From Candidatus Fermentibacteraceae bacterium (lineage in GTDB: Bacteria; Fermentibacterota; Fermentibacteria; Fermentibacterales; JCC-6): a stretch of 64,000 nucleotides of DNA. The translations under genes and the position numbers were made by a program. Each line of letters opens with the position of its first letter. Position 1 is the stretch's first letter. This document shows, one piece after another, positions 44,162 to 52,682 of this stretch. The notes under the pieces were generated by a model that was not told the origin of the DNA, did not search any database, and saw nothing but the letters and a program-made list of their open reading frames with translations. The stretch lies in the NCBI GenBank assembly GCA_016744855.1, contig JADGDO010000004.1, positions 163,006 to 227,005 on the forward strand, in the 5' to 3' direction.

Positions 44162-44601
44162 GTCAGATTGTCTTTCTTCTGTTTTTTCTCATTCAGCAGT
44201 CTCCGGTTGCTGATTCCACTGTAGTTGAGTACCGGAATCCCAGAGGTGCTATGCTAAGAAGCTTGGTATTTCCCGGATGGGGACAATTTTACAATGATGA
44301 ACCCGTTAAAGGTCTGCTTTACGGAACACTTGAGTTTGGTTTGCTCGGATTAGTTTTATATGAAAACCATGAAGCAGAGAATGCCCGTGAGATGTATCTG
44401 GAAACAGGACAGGAATCATGGCAGAACAGTTATGATAATCACAGTGACCTGAGACGAGATTTTATCTGGTACACCGCTGGAGCGTGGGTAGTCGGATTAC
44501 TCGATGCCTATGTAGATGCTTATTTCTTCAGTTTTGAAGCGGAAAACACCAGATTCGAAAATGATACTGAATTCAGCGTAGGGGCAGTGGTTCAATTCTG
44601 A
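44158..44601 (+). CDS. DUF5683-like membrane-associated protein, probable CTG start
   Basis: Reading from ATG 44251 gives 116 residues beginning MLRSLVFPGWGQFYNDEPVKG, the DUF5683 core, but without a signal sequence. The same frame is open upstream and encodes SQIVFLLFFLIQQSPVADS, a clear signal peptide. Between the upstream in-frame TGA and 44251 there is no ATG, GTG or TTG. The CTG at 44158 has GAGAGGGG 7 bases upstream and overlaps the lpxA TGA as CTGA, just as its neighbours use ATGA and GTGA. So a CTG start giving 147 residues is proposed. Function unknown. Confidence 0.7.
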   Translation: MSQIVFLLFFLIQQSPVADSTVVEYRNPRGAMLRSLVFPGWGQFYNDEPVKGLLYGTLEFGLLGLVLYENHEAENAREMYLETGQESWQNSYDNHSDLRRDFIWYTAGAWVVGLLDAYVDAYFFSFEAENTRFENDTEFSVGAVVQF

Positions 44602-44614
44602 CTTAGGGAATGAA

Positions 44615-45214
44615 ATGATCTTTCACCTTGTATACTTTTTGACAGCGGGATTATCCGCTTCGGAACCGGAGCTTCTTGATAAAGCCGTCCAAGGCGATAA
44701 AGAAGCTTTTGGAGAAATAGTCAAAATGTATGAAAAAAGAGTATTCAGGGTTGCCAGAAGAATGTGTAATTGTGATGATGATGCATGGGATATTACCCAG
44801 GAAGCCTTTATTAAAGCAATGAAAGCCATGCGCAATTTCAACACTGAATACCGTTTCTTTACCTGGATGTACAGGATCGTTACGAACACCGCTATTAACT
44901 TCTCGCGTTCCCGTGGAAGGCGATCTGAAGTGGAATTTGATGAAGGTTATGGAAGCGGTGGCCAGACTGCTTCAGCTGATACAACCATTCAGGAAACAAA
45001 TAGAGATCTACTTGTTCAGGCTGTTCAGAAAGCAGTAGAGCGGCTTACACCGGCTCTTCGATCGGTCTTTGTTCTCAGAGTTGACCAAGAGCTGAGCTAC
45101 GAAGAAATAGCAGAGACTCTTGATATTGCAACTGGAACCGTTATGTCCAGGCTCAACAGGGCACGTAGTTCAGTGAAGACTTTTGTTGTTACAGAGTTGG
45201 GAGGTGAACCGTGA
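44615..45214 (+). CDS. ECF-type RNA polymerase sigma factor
   Basis: Extracytoplasmic-function sigma factor, 199 residues. Region 2 (about 25-95) reads AFGEIVKMYEKRVFRVARRM ... DAWDITQEAFIKAMKAM and FFTWMYRIVTNTAINFSR; region 4 (about 135-190) reads LTPALRSVFVLRVDQELSYEEIAETLDI and GTVMSRLNRARSSVK. The first ~15 residues (MIFHLVYFLTAGLSAS) are extra and hydrophobic relative to most ECF factors, but the ATG has AGGGAA upstream. The stop overlaps the anti-sigma gene by GTGA. Confidence 0.92.
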   Translation: MIFHLVYFLTAGLSASEPELLDKAVQGDKEAFGEIVKMYEKRVFRVARRMCNCDDDAWDITQEAFIKAMKAMRNFNTEYRFFTWMYRIVTNTAINFSRSRGRRSEVEFDEGYGSGGQTASADTTIQETNRDLLVQAVQKAVERLTPALRSVFVLRVDQELSYEEIAETLDIATGTVMSRLNRARSSVKTFVVTELGGEP

Positions 45215-46383
45215 GTTGTCCGGACGGAAACAGATTGATGCAGTGGATTGATGGAGAACTTTCACCTGCTGAAGAAGCTTCAATCGCCTCGCATCTCGAT
45301 GAGTGCAGTTTATGTCAAAGCTTCATTGCTACCCAGCAACAGATAGAATCTAGCTGGAGGGACGCATGGGTCGATCCTACAGAGGCAGATTTTGCAGCTA
45401 TGCGGGGTGGGATTAATACGAAAAAGGTGTGGTGGCAAACGAAACAGTCCTGGTACATTGCCGCTGTTATATGTGCAGCCTATCTGGGAGTTAAATTTTT
45501 CTATTTGGATGGTGCTGGCCGGCCACTTTCAGATATTGCTATTGCTGAATACAGAACACCTGAGACCAACTCAGAATCTACCGGAGAGCAGCTCGAAGAC
45601 TCTTCTCTGCTTCTTGCCGTAGATGAAATCATCGTTCCTGAGTGTGAAGAATTGGAAGAGGAAGTTGAATTTCAAGAGTCACCCGAGGAGAGTGATCAGA
45701 CAATCTCCGGTGAGGATACCGTCGAGCAGCACTTGATGGGTGAGACCGCTTCTGTTGTGACTGTTTCTGCCGAAGGCAGTTCTTCTGTTGGCGATTTGCA
45801 GTCGGGAACCCTCCCCGTGACAGAAGAGATTGTTTCTTCTTTGGATTCTCCTGTACCTATGGAAGATATTGAGGAGTGCTCAGAGTCCGAAATTCTCTTC
45901 AGATCTGTAGAATCATCAGACTCTGAAGATGTTTCAGGTGACTTTGCTTCCTCAGGTTTTGTTACAGGAGGAGCTACAGGTATGAGTGGCGGTGGTGGCA
46001 CTGTAGGTTATGGTTCCGCAGGACTCTGCCTGGCTGATGAGTCGGATGACCTGCAGGACTGTTCGCAAGAATCGGATATTATCAATTCTACCTCCGCGAC
46101 TTCAGAACCCCGAATGGAGGCTCCATCCATATCCACTGGATTCAGTGTTTCTCTTGTTCTTTCAGGAGAGGAAGCCGTTCAGGTTGTTAGAAGTGATTGG
46201 ATTTCACTTTATACATTGATCGATTCTCTTTTAGCAGAGAATCATTACTATGCTACCGACACACTTATTTTTAGGGTAAACAGCGATGGTGTTATCTCTT
46301 CTAAGGAAGACATTGCGGATGCTGTAATAGATATTCCCGAAGCAGCTTACGCCGATTGTACTGTTTCTGTAGTATTCCACTGA
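45211..46383 (+). CDS. anti-sigma factor with zinc finger and long extracytoplasmic region
   Basis: A 390-residue membrane protein that should hold the sigma factor encoded just upstream. The N-terminal ZAS-type domain has the HxxxCxxC zinc site (H28, C32, C35 in SHLDECSLCQS) and ELSPAEEASIASHL. One membrane helix (WYIAAVICAAYLGVKFFYL, about 81-99) leads to a long acidic, serine-rich low-complexity region (about 115-300), then a small C-terminal domain (SVSLVLSGEEAVQVVRSDW ... VSVVFH). The last part is not recognised. GTG start with GTGA overlap. Confidence 0.85.
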   Translation: MSCPDGNRLMQWIDGELSPAEEASIASHLDECSLCQSFIATQQQIESSWRDAWVDPTEADFAAMRGGINTKKVWWQTKQSWYIAAVICAAYLGVKFFYLDGAGRPLSDIAIAEYRTPETNSESTGEQLEDSSLLLAVDEIIVPECEELEEEVEFQESPEESDQTISGEDTVEQHLMGETASVVTVSAEGSSSVGDLQSGTLPVTEEIVSSLDSPVPMEDIEECSESEILFRSVESSDSEDVSGDFASSGFVTGGATGMSGGGGTVGYGSAGLCLADESDDLQDCSQESDIINSTSATSEPRMEAPSISTGFSVSLVLSGEEAVQVVRSDWISLYTLIDSLLAENHYYATDTLIFRVNSDGVISSKEDIADAVIDIPEAAYADCTVSVVFH

Positions 46384-46462
46384 TCTTATCAGCCCTTTGC
46401 ATTTCAGTCTGAGATTGATAAGTTTGACTGTATAGATTGTTCTTCTTGAAAGGAGATTTTTC

Positions 46463-47794
46463 ATGGCAGCCCGAATTTTCCTTGCGCTGTTGTTAACATG
46501 TGCACTGGTCGCTCACGCTGACGAAAGCAATCTGCCCAGGATTGCTGTTATCCCCGTTTTTACAGATGCAACGGAAAATTACATCGAGCAGGATCTTGTC
46601 CTCACGGCTGAAGGAGTTTTTCTCCAGAGTGGAAGATTTGAAGTTATTGATGTTTCTTCCCATGTCGATTACGAAGGTTCTCACGAGGATCAGAATCTCA
46701 GGCTTCGTGCAATTGCAGCAGATTTTACTGTGGATATATTTATGTTGCTTGATGTTTCACCTCCGCATGTTGATGTCAGTCATGGAACTGCGGCTACCCT
46801 TAATGTCACAAGAAGTACCTCTCTGGATGTAACTGGGAGATTCTACACTTCTGAGGGAAGTCTTCTCGGCTCTATAAGAGAGAAGAAGTACTCCGGTGTT
46901 CAGGGATCAACTTCAGTGGACCTTAGCGCTCTTGCAAATCAGGGTGTAATTCTTGTAGTTCAGAGAAGCCTTTCTGAAATTTTACCATATGAGTTCTCTT
47001 TTGAAGTTGAGGGTGGTCCGGTATTCCGCTTCCCCATGGGTACAGATTACGGTGTAGACAAAGGTATGGTTTTCTCTGTTGTCGCCTTGTCTCGCGGAAT
47101 ACCTCGTTCATCAGAGGAGTACCGGCAGCTTAGCAGTCACGGACTCATCCAGATCATGGATTCAGACGAGAATTCAGCCTCTGCCAGACTCATTGCTGGC
47201 CACCTCGTCGAAGGATCAAGGGTAACAGCAGTCGAGAATTCCACTCCTGGAATGCTTGCTCTTTCGTACGCTGTTCTCCCAACAGAGGTGGTACCCGGGG
47301 ACAATCTGACAGGTGAGGAAAATGAAACATCTAAACTCGCCAACCAGGCAGAATTTTCCGGTGGAACCTGCAAGTGGGGCCTTTCGCTTACTGGATCTCT
47401 CTTTACAGGAGTGCTGCCAAGAATGTCTTCTATAGGTATCCGGGGAGAAATTGGAACAAGACTTCCTCTTGCATCTCCATCTCTCGGTCTCAGAATAGGT
47501 GCAGGATTTGAAGCTTGTTACCTTGCGCAGAACACAAGAGCCGATTCAATCACAGCTTCTGCCAATACAGCTTCTTTCGCCGGTACAGCTAGTCTCAATC
47601 TGGAATGGATGATGAGCAGCAGATTTGGAATCATTCTTTCCGGTGTAGGAAGAATTGGAACTTCAGCAGACAGCTGGAATGTTACAGACTGGAGAGGTTT
47701 CAGCAGGGATGCTCTTCCGGGAGAGCTTTACTACGCAGAAATTAAGCCTGCAGCAATTAGTTTCTCTGCAGGACTTGCATATATGGTTTACTAA
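46463..47794 (+). CDS. exported protein with CsgG/TolB-like N-terminal domain and beta-barrel-like C terminus
   Basis: A 443-residue exported protein. After the signal peptide (ending near VAHA), residues 25-130 read like a CsgG/TolB nucleotide-fold (PRIAVIPVFTDATENYIEQD, GVFLQSGRFEVIDVSS). A middle domain (FRFPMGTDYGVDKGMVFSVV) may be an OB-like module. The last ~130 residues alternate in beta-barrel style and end in AGLAYMVY, an outer-membrane signature. GGAG lies 7-8 bases before the ATG. It follows the sigma/anti-sigma pair by 79 bases and could be one of its targets; that is inference. A strong terminator follows. Confidence 0.68.
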   Translation: MAARIFLALLLTCALVAHADESNLPRIAVIPVFTDATENYIEQDLVLTAEGVFLQSGRFEVIDVSSHVDYEGSHEDQNLRLRAIAADFTVDIFMLLDVSPPHVDVSHGTAATLNVTRSTSLDVTGRFYTSEGSLLGSIREKKYSGVQGSTSVDLSALANQGVILVVQRSLSEILPYEFSFEVEGGPVFRFPMGTDYGVDKGMVFSVVALSRGIPRSSEEYRQLSSHGLIQIMDSDENSASARLIAGHLVEGSRVTAVENSTPGMLALSYAVLPTEVVPGDNLTGEENETSKLANQAEFSGGTCKWGLSLTGSLFTGVLPRMSSIGIRGEIGTRLPLASPSLGLRIGAGFEACYLAQNTRADSITASANTASFAGTASLNLEWMMSSRFGIILSGVGRIGTSADSWNVTDWRGFSRDALPGELYYAEIKPAAISFSAGLAYMVY

Positions 47795-47819
47795 ATTGGT
47801 TAATTAGATTTGTTTAGTA

Positions 47820-47855
47820 AACAGGCGGGACTGCAAAGTCCCGCCTGTTCTTTCT
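47820..47855. terminator. terminator between convergent genes
   Basis: AACAGGCGGGACT (47820-47832) pairs perfectly over 13 bp with AGTCCCGCCTGTT (47837-47849) around a GCAA loop, followed by CTTTCT on the plus strand. It ends the long plus-strand run and can also stop the convergent minus-strand gene. Confidence 0.9.
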
Positions 47856-48555
47856 ACTTATTTTCCAGGTGTTTCCAGGGACCGTTTGCCATCCCGCGTT
47901 CCCAGATAATTTCCATGATTGACCAGCTTGATACGGCAAAGATCAGACCGCCCATAATACCAGCGAACTTTGTACCGATTAGTGCTCCTGCTACTATTGC
48001 ACCACCAGAAATAGCAGCCATAAACAGAAGGAGCATGGTTGTCGCAAATGATGTTGCTCCCCACTTGGCGATAAAACGAACTCTTGTGAGGTGAGTGCCC
48101 CAGGCGAGAAGAGGGTAGCCGATAAAACCGAGAATAGGGACCGGAATACCCGGTGTTAGAAATACCAGAACCAGCCAGAGAGCAGTGGTGAGCAGATAAA
48201 TCCAGACTGCTTTTCTTGCATGAGCTTTATACCATCCGAGCTGTTCCGCTATTTCTCCCAGTGATGTCCAGCTGAAAACTCCTCCGACGACGCCCAGAAA
48301 AAGTCTGTGCGTAAGTTCCTTCAGGAAGAAACCAACAATGAGAGAAGCAACGGCAAGAGTTGCAAGTACTATAAACGACACCAGAGGGAAGCTTTTGAAA
48401 CGCTCCTTGCAGCTGGAGTAGAACCTGGCACCCAGGAACTGAATCAGAAGAAATACAGCGAGAGCGTAGAAAGAAAACAACAATGCAGATGTTGCATCTG
48501 ATTCCTGCACAGGCTGGGAGTTGACTGCCAGTGCCAGTATGTTAAATAATTCCAT
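47854..48555 (-). CDS. multi-pass membrane protein of unknown function
   Basis: A 233-residue inner-membrane protein with about six or seven helices, e.g. SALLFSFYALAVFLLIQFLG, VSFIVLATLAVASLIVGFFL, AVWIYLLTTALWLVLVFL and GTKFAGIMGGLIFAVSSW. Family not recognised; the C-terminal SIMEIIWERGMANGPWKHL is cytoplasmic or periplasmic. The ATG at 48555 has AAGGCGG about 5 bases upstream; a TTG one codon earlier is less likely. Divergent from the lipoprotein gene at 48631. Confidence 0.65.
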   Translation of the reverse strand: MELFNILALAVNSQPVQESDATSALLFSFYALAVFLLIQFLGARFYSSCKERFKSFPLVSFIVLATLAVASLIVGFFLKELTHRLFLGVVGGVFSWTSLGEIAEQLGWYKAHARKAVWIYLLTTALWLVLVFLTPGIPVPILGFIGYPLLAWGTHLTRVRFIAKWGATSFATTMLLLFMAAISGGAIVAGALIGTKFAGIMGGLIFAVSSWSIMEIIWERGMANGPWKHLENK

Positions 48556-48630
48556 CAATACCGCCTTTCCAGATGTGGGAAACTAAGAAAAATTTGACGG
48601 TAGTCAACCCTGTCAGGGAATGAGAGTAGA

Positions 48631-50634
48631 ATGAAATTTGTTTTAGCAGTCTGGATTTTGCTTGCGCTCTTTATTTTATCTTGCGGAGGAGCTGATGTTT
48701 CTTCGGAAGTTTCTAATGACTCCGATGGGTTAGTTGTCATTCGCAGGGGATCATGGGCCGTTCAGTATGACCCTCAGAATGTTTCAACAATGAGACCCGA
48801 ACTCGCTTTTGCAAGTACTGCTTCAGGCGAGCTTCGAAGCGAGGTTGACTCACTTAACTACGACAACGCCCTTCCCGACTCCCTCAGGTTTAATATGGAG
48901 TGGCGTATAGGGGGCTCTTCCGCATTGGTTTTCTCAGTGACAGTTCCAGATCAGGGTAATGCTCAGCTTTTGAGAGAAGCGAGGGAAGTTTGTAACAATG
49001 CTCAGGTAATTCGCCCTCCCGGACTTCGCTCTGTTTTTCTTTCTGACAGAATCGGCACTGAAATTGATTCAGATCGAGCTTCATCTGCTGTGGAACCACC
49101 ACCTGATGTTAATCATCACCTGATGGTTTATTACCAGCAGGACACCACAGGGAACTCTCTTGAAGTAATTGATTCCCTTGTTGTTGATTTCAGAGAGAGT
49201 AACGCTGATTCAATGGCATTCACTTTTATTCACAGAGATGCCAGCTCCATTATTTCTTCAACCGCAGGTATTTTTAGAAGAGGTAGTTCACCCAATCAAT
49301 ACATTTGTTTTGCAGATTCGAACGGAATTTACACAGGAGTTTTCCGCAATCAGTTTCATATAAACATTCCATATCTTGATTCGAGAGGTAGAGTGAGTGT
49401 TCAATCAAGACTAACCTCAGCATATCTTTCCGGAGACGGTTATTACCCTATATCTTCAGCACCAGCCGGATATATTGTAAAAATGTTTCTTCCCGATTCA
49501 ATCATCTCATGGACCCCTCTCGAGATGGGAGAAAATCAGGATGAATGGTTTTCTAATCCTGGTGGAATTGTCGGAGGGCTTCCTATGGCTATCGGTAATT
49601 ACACTGAAAAAACTATTTTTCCCAGGTACAGGATGCTTACTCTCACAGGGTCGCCAATATCGTCACTTGACAGTATTGCAGTCGAAAGGATTGCCTCTGT
49701 ACTCAGAAGTACACTTGATTTCCCATCTGCGGAATTTGCGTTTATAGAAATTATAAATCCTGGTGGTCCGGTTGTTACCTCGTCTTTTGGAGGAATGCTT
49801 TTTTCGAGAGGTTCTCTCGAAAGCCTTGTTGATGTTTCATCCTGGGATGAGAATTTTGCAAATGGAATCATCCCTTCAGGATGTGAAATTCTGATTGAAG
49901 CTGCTGAAGGTATGCTTTTGCAATCTCTGCAGCTTGATGAGATAGTGTCTGATATGCTTGCTTCCTGGATTCCCCTGCGATACTATGCGGCAAACACCGA
50001 AGATGAGAACAGTATCAGTATTCTCAGGTCTGCATATCTGAAGTATTACCTCTATAACACTGAAATTCTCGGTGGAGATGGAAGAACACCCCTTGTTGCT
50101 GAATACGCTCTTGGAGACCCTATGCTTCATGAATCTCCTCTCCGATCTTTTGTTGCCGGTGGGAAGGGAGTCATTGTTATGGAGTATCTCAATTCTCTCA
50201 GAATGCTTAACAGACTACCTCATCTGCTTCAGGATTTCACACATGCTTCCAGCGGTAATTTCTGGCTGAAGATATCATCAAGCTTGCGTGTATACAGAGG
50301 CACAGAGAAGTATGATCTCTTAAGAGCTCTACTTTACCAGCCCGGAATACCGCAGTTAAGGGTCAGTTGGAGTGAAGAGGGTGAGTTTGTACTTTTCGAC
50401 ATCGAGGAGATTCAGCCGGGCCTTTTCTTCAATCTGGAGCTTACCGAATGCCGATTGCAGTTTGCCGATACAAGTATTGTTCGAACACTGACACCTTCTA
50501 TTCAACCAGGGTTGCTTGAGTGCACATCCACTTTGCCGGGTTACGGATCTATCTTAGCCATTGATATGAATTTTTTAGGAGAGATCCCAGCAGATTTCAT
50601 CTATAGGAGAACTCATTCCGGAGAACTCGAATGA
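48631..50634 (+). CDS. large lipoprotein with M1-aminopeptidase-like layout but no zinc motif
   Basis: A 667-residue lipoprotein: signal MKFVLAVWILLALFILSC (lipobox LFILSC, C18). The order of segments recalls M1 aminopeptidases: an N-terminal beta domain, a central part with NPGGPVVTSSFGGMLFSRG where M1 enzymes have their GAMEN region, and a C-terminal FVAGGKGVIVMEYLNSLRML and GIPQLRVSW, like the M1 helical end. The HExxH zinc site is absent; IEAAEGMLLQSLQ stands in its place. So this is at most a catalytically dead relative, and the link itself is tentative. It overlaps ligA by ATGA. Confidence 0.6.
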   Translation: MKFVLAVWILLALFILSCGGADVSSEVSNDSDGLVVIRRGSWAVQYDPQNVSTMRPELAFASTASGELRSEVDSLNYDNALPDSLRFNMEWRIGGSSALVFSVTVPDQGNAQLLREAREVCNNAQVIRPPGLRSVFLSDRIGTEIDSDRASSAVEPPPDVNHHLMVYYQQDTTGNSLEVIDSLVVDFRESNADSMAFTFIHRDASSIISSTAGIFRRGSSPNQYICFADSNGIYTGVFRNQFHINIPYLDSRGRVSVQSRLTSAYLSGDGYYPISSAPAGYIVKMFLPDSIISWTPLEMGENQDEWFSNPGGIVGGLPMAIGNYTEKTIFPRYRMLTLTGSPISSLDSIAVERIASVLRSTLDFPSAEFAFIEIINPGGPVVTSSFGGMLFSRGSLESLVDVSSWDENFANGIIPSGCEILIEAAEGMLLQSLQLDEIVSDMLASWIPLRYYAANTEDENSISILRSAYLKYYLYNTEILGGDGRTPLVAEYALGDPMLHESPLRSFVAGGKGVIVMEYLNSLRMLNRLPHLLQDFTHASSGNFWLKISSSLRVYRGTEKYDLLRALLYQPGIPQLRVSWSEEGEFVLFDIEEIQPGLFFNLELTECRLQFADTSIVRTLTPSIQPGLLECTSTLPGYGSILAIDMNFLGEIPADFIYRRTHSGELE

Positions 50635-52613
50635 CACCAGTAAAAGAAGTAGCCAATCTTTCTGCACTGATAAGAAAGTACAACCGCTTGTACTACAGTG
50701 AGAACAGATCAGAAATAACTGACACAGAGTATGATGCTCTTATGAACAGACTTTTGTATCTGGAGCGGGAGTACCCGGATCTTCTTCTTCCTGACTCTCC
50801 AACTGCTCGTGTCGGTTCTGCTCCACTCGCGGGTTTCTCTTCAATTGTTCATGATCCGCCGATGCTCAGTCTCTCAAATGTTTTTAGCATTGAGGATTTT
50901 CGTACATTTCATACAAGAGTAGTTTCAGAGCTTAATTCAGAGATGGTTGAGTATTCCGCTGAACCTAAACTGGATGGTGTTTCACTATCTCTTGTTTACG
51001 AAAATTCCATGCTTGTTGCTGCTGGTACCAGAGGAAATGGTGTGCTGGGAGAGGATGTCACTGCTAATGCCAGAACTATCCGCTCTGTACCTCTCAGGCT
51101 GAACACCGACAAGGCAGTTAATGTGGAGATTCGTGGAGAGGTTTTCATTAATCTTAACGATTTCAGGGAAATGAATAGCGGGAGGGAAGAAGCTGGGGAG
51201 GCTTTGTTTGCCAACCCGAGGAATGCTACAAGTGGATCACTTCGTCAACTGGATAGTTCTGTTACAGCGACGAGACCTCTTTCCTTTATTGCTTATGCCT
51301 GCGGATTGCACCCCGAGGGAATCAGAACACAGCAGGGATTGTTTGAAAAGCTTTTACAATGGGGTTTTTTAGTAAACCCTCATAACAGCTTATGCCAATC
51401 GCCGGAGCAGGTTGTTGCCGCTTACGACAATCTCACACAGATACGAAGCGATTTAGCGATGGAGATAGACGGGATGGTTGTTAAGCTGAACTGCTTCTCC
51501 GAGAGGGAAGAGATGGGCTTCCTCTCCAGGGCCCCCAGGTGGGCCACTGCCTGGAAGTTCCATGCGGAGGAGATGGCCACAGTCCTAACTGGCATTGAGG
51601 TGCAGGTGGGGCGCACGGGCCGGCTCACGCCGGTTGCCAGACTCGAGCCGGTACTTGTCGGTGGAGTGACAGTGACCAATGCTACTCTTCACAATCAGGA
51701 TGAGGTGACACGGAAAGATGTTAGAGTTGGCGATACAGTTCTTGTGCGCAGAGCCGGGGACGTTATTCCAGAAGTAGTAACCAGCCTTCCTGCCGAAGTA
51801 GGGAACAGAGGTGAAGCCTTCAGAATGCCGGATGAATGCCCAGTTTGCAGTGGTCCTGTTGTGCAGCCGGAAGCAGAGGTCAACCTGTATTGTATCAACC
51901 CTTCATGCCCGGCACGACTGAGAAGAAACCTTGAACACTGGGCCTCAAGAAAGGCTCTCGATATAGACGGGCTGGGTAAACAGCTTTGCGGGCAACTGGT
52001 TGACGCAGGCATGGTTAATTCTATAGCTGATCTTTACAGCCTTAACTATCACGATCTCACTGCGCTTGAAAGAATGGGTGAATTGAAAGCTACCAAACTG
52101 TTTGCTGCCCTTGCAAAAAGCAGAAACAGTTCTCTTAGCCGTTTCTTGACAGGTCTGGGTATTCCAGGTGTCGGTGAGGTTGCCTCACGAGACATGGCAT
52201 TAGAATTTGCGGATCTGGAAACCCTTGGAGATGCTTCAGAAGAGGAACTCCTAGCCGTTAAGGGTATTGGTCCGGTAACAGCGTTATCCATTAGGAGATT
52301 CTTTACAAACCCCATAACATCCAAGGTCATTCAACAGTTAGTTTCAGCTGGCTTTCATCCTGTGGAAAAAGATACAACCAGGGGTTCTTATCTTTCTGGA
52401 GAAACCATTGTTTTTACAGGGACACTGGTAATGCCCAGACAGAAAGCCAAAGAGTTGGCAATGAAAGCTGGGGCAAAAGTCACAGGAACCATTACCGGTA
52501 AGACAACTATCCTTGTCGCAGGAGAGAATTCGGGTTCAAAGCTGAAGAAAGCAGAGAAGCTCGGTGTCCGGGTGGTCCGCGAAACAGATTTTATGGATTT
52601 AATCAATCGCTGA
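50631..52613 (+). CDS. ligA: NAD-dependent DNA ligase LigA
   Basis: Seals nicks in DNA using NAD+. Domain Ia and the adenylation domain carry the nucleotide-accepting lysine K113 in EPKLDGVSL; the OB fold follows (GRTGRLTPVARLEPV), then a four-cysteine zinc finger (CPVC ... YCINPSC), helix-hairpin-helix repeats (ALDIDGLGKQLCGQL, LGIPGVGEVASRDM, VKGIGPVTALSI) and a C-terminal BRCT domain (GETIVFTGTLVMPRQKAK). 660 residues, as usual. It overlaps the preceding lipoprotein gene by ATGA, an unusual partner. Confidence 0.97.
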   Translation: MTPVKEVANLSALIRKYNRLYYSENRSEITDTEYDALMNRLLYLEREYPDLLLPDSPTARVGSAPLAGFSSIVHDPPMLSLSNVFSIEDFRTFHTRVVSELNSEMVEYSAEPKLDGVSLSLVYENSMLVAAGTRGNGVLGEDVTANARTIRSVPLRLNTDKAVNVEIRGEVFINLNDFREMNSGREEAGEALFANPRNATSGSLRQLDSSVTATRPLSFIAYACGLHPEGIRTQQGLFEKLLQWGFLVNPHNSLCQSPEQVVAAYDNLTQIRSDLAMEIDGMVVKLNCFSEREEMGFLSRAPRWATAWKFHAEEMATVLTGIEVQVGRTGRLTPVARLEPVLVGGVTVTNATLHNQDEVTRKDVRVGDTVLVRRAGDVIPEVVTSLPAEVGNRGEAFRMPDECPVCSGPVVQPEAEVNLYCINPSCPARLRRNLEHWASRKALDIDGLGKQLCGQLVDAGMVNSIADLYSLNYHDLTALERMGELKATKLFAALAKSRNSSLSRFLTGLGIPGVGEVASRDMALEFADLETLGDASEEELLAVKGIGPVTALSIRRFFTNPITSKVIQQLVSAGFHPVEKDTTRGSYLSGETIVFTGTLVMPRQKAKELAMKAGAKVTGTITGKTTILVAGENSGSKLKKAEKLGVRVVRETDFMDLINR

Positions 52614-52642
52614 GTCTGCTAGTGAGTTTTACAAATACAAAA

Positions 52643-52675
52643 AAAGCGCCGTATCGATTTGATACGGCGCTTTCT
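52643..52675. terminator. bidirectional terminator between ligA and serC
   Basis: AAAGCGCCGTATC (52643-52655) pairs with GATACGGCGCTTT (52661-52673), 13 bp, loop GATTT. The plus strand continues TTTCTG; the minus strand continues with a T-run (complement of the A-run at 52638-52645), so it serves both convergent genes. Confidence 0.92.
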
Positions 52676-52682
52676 GTTGATT

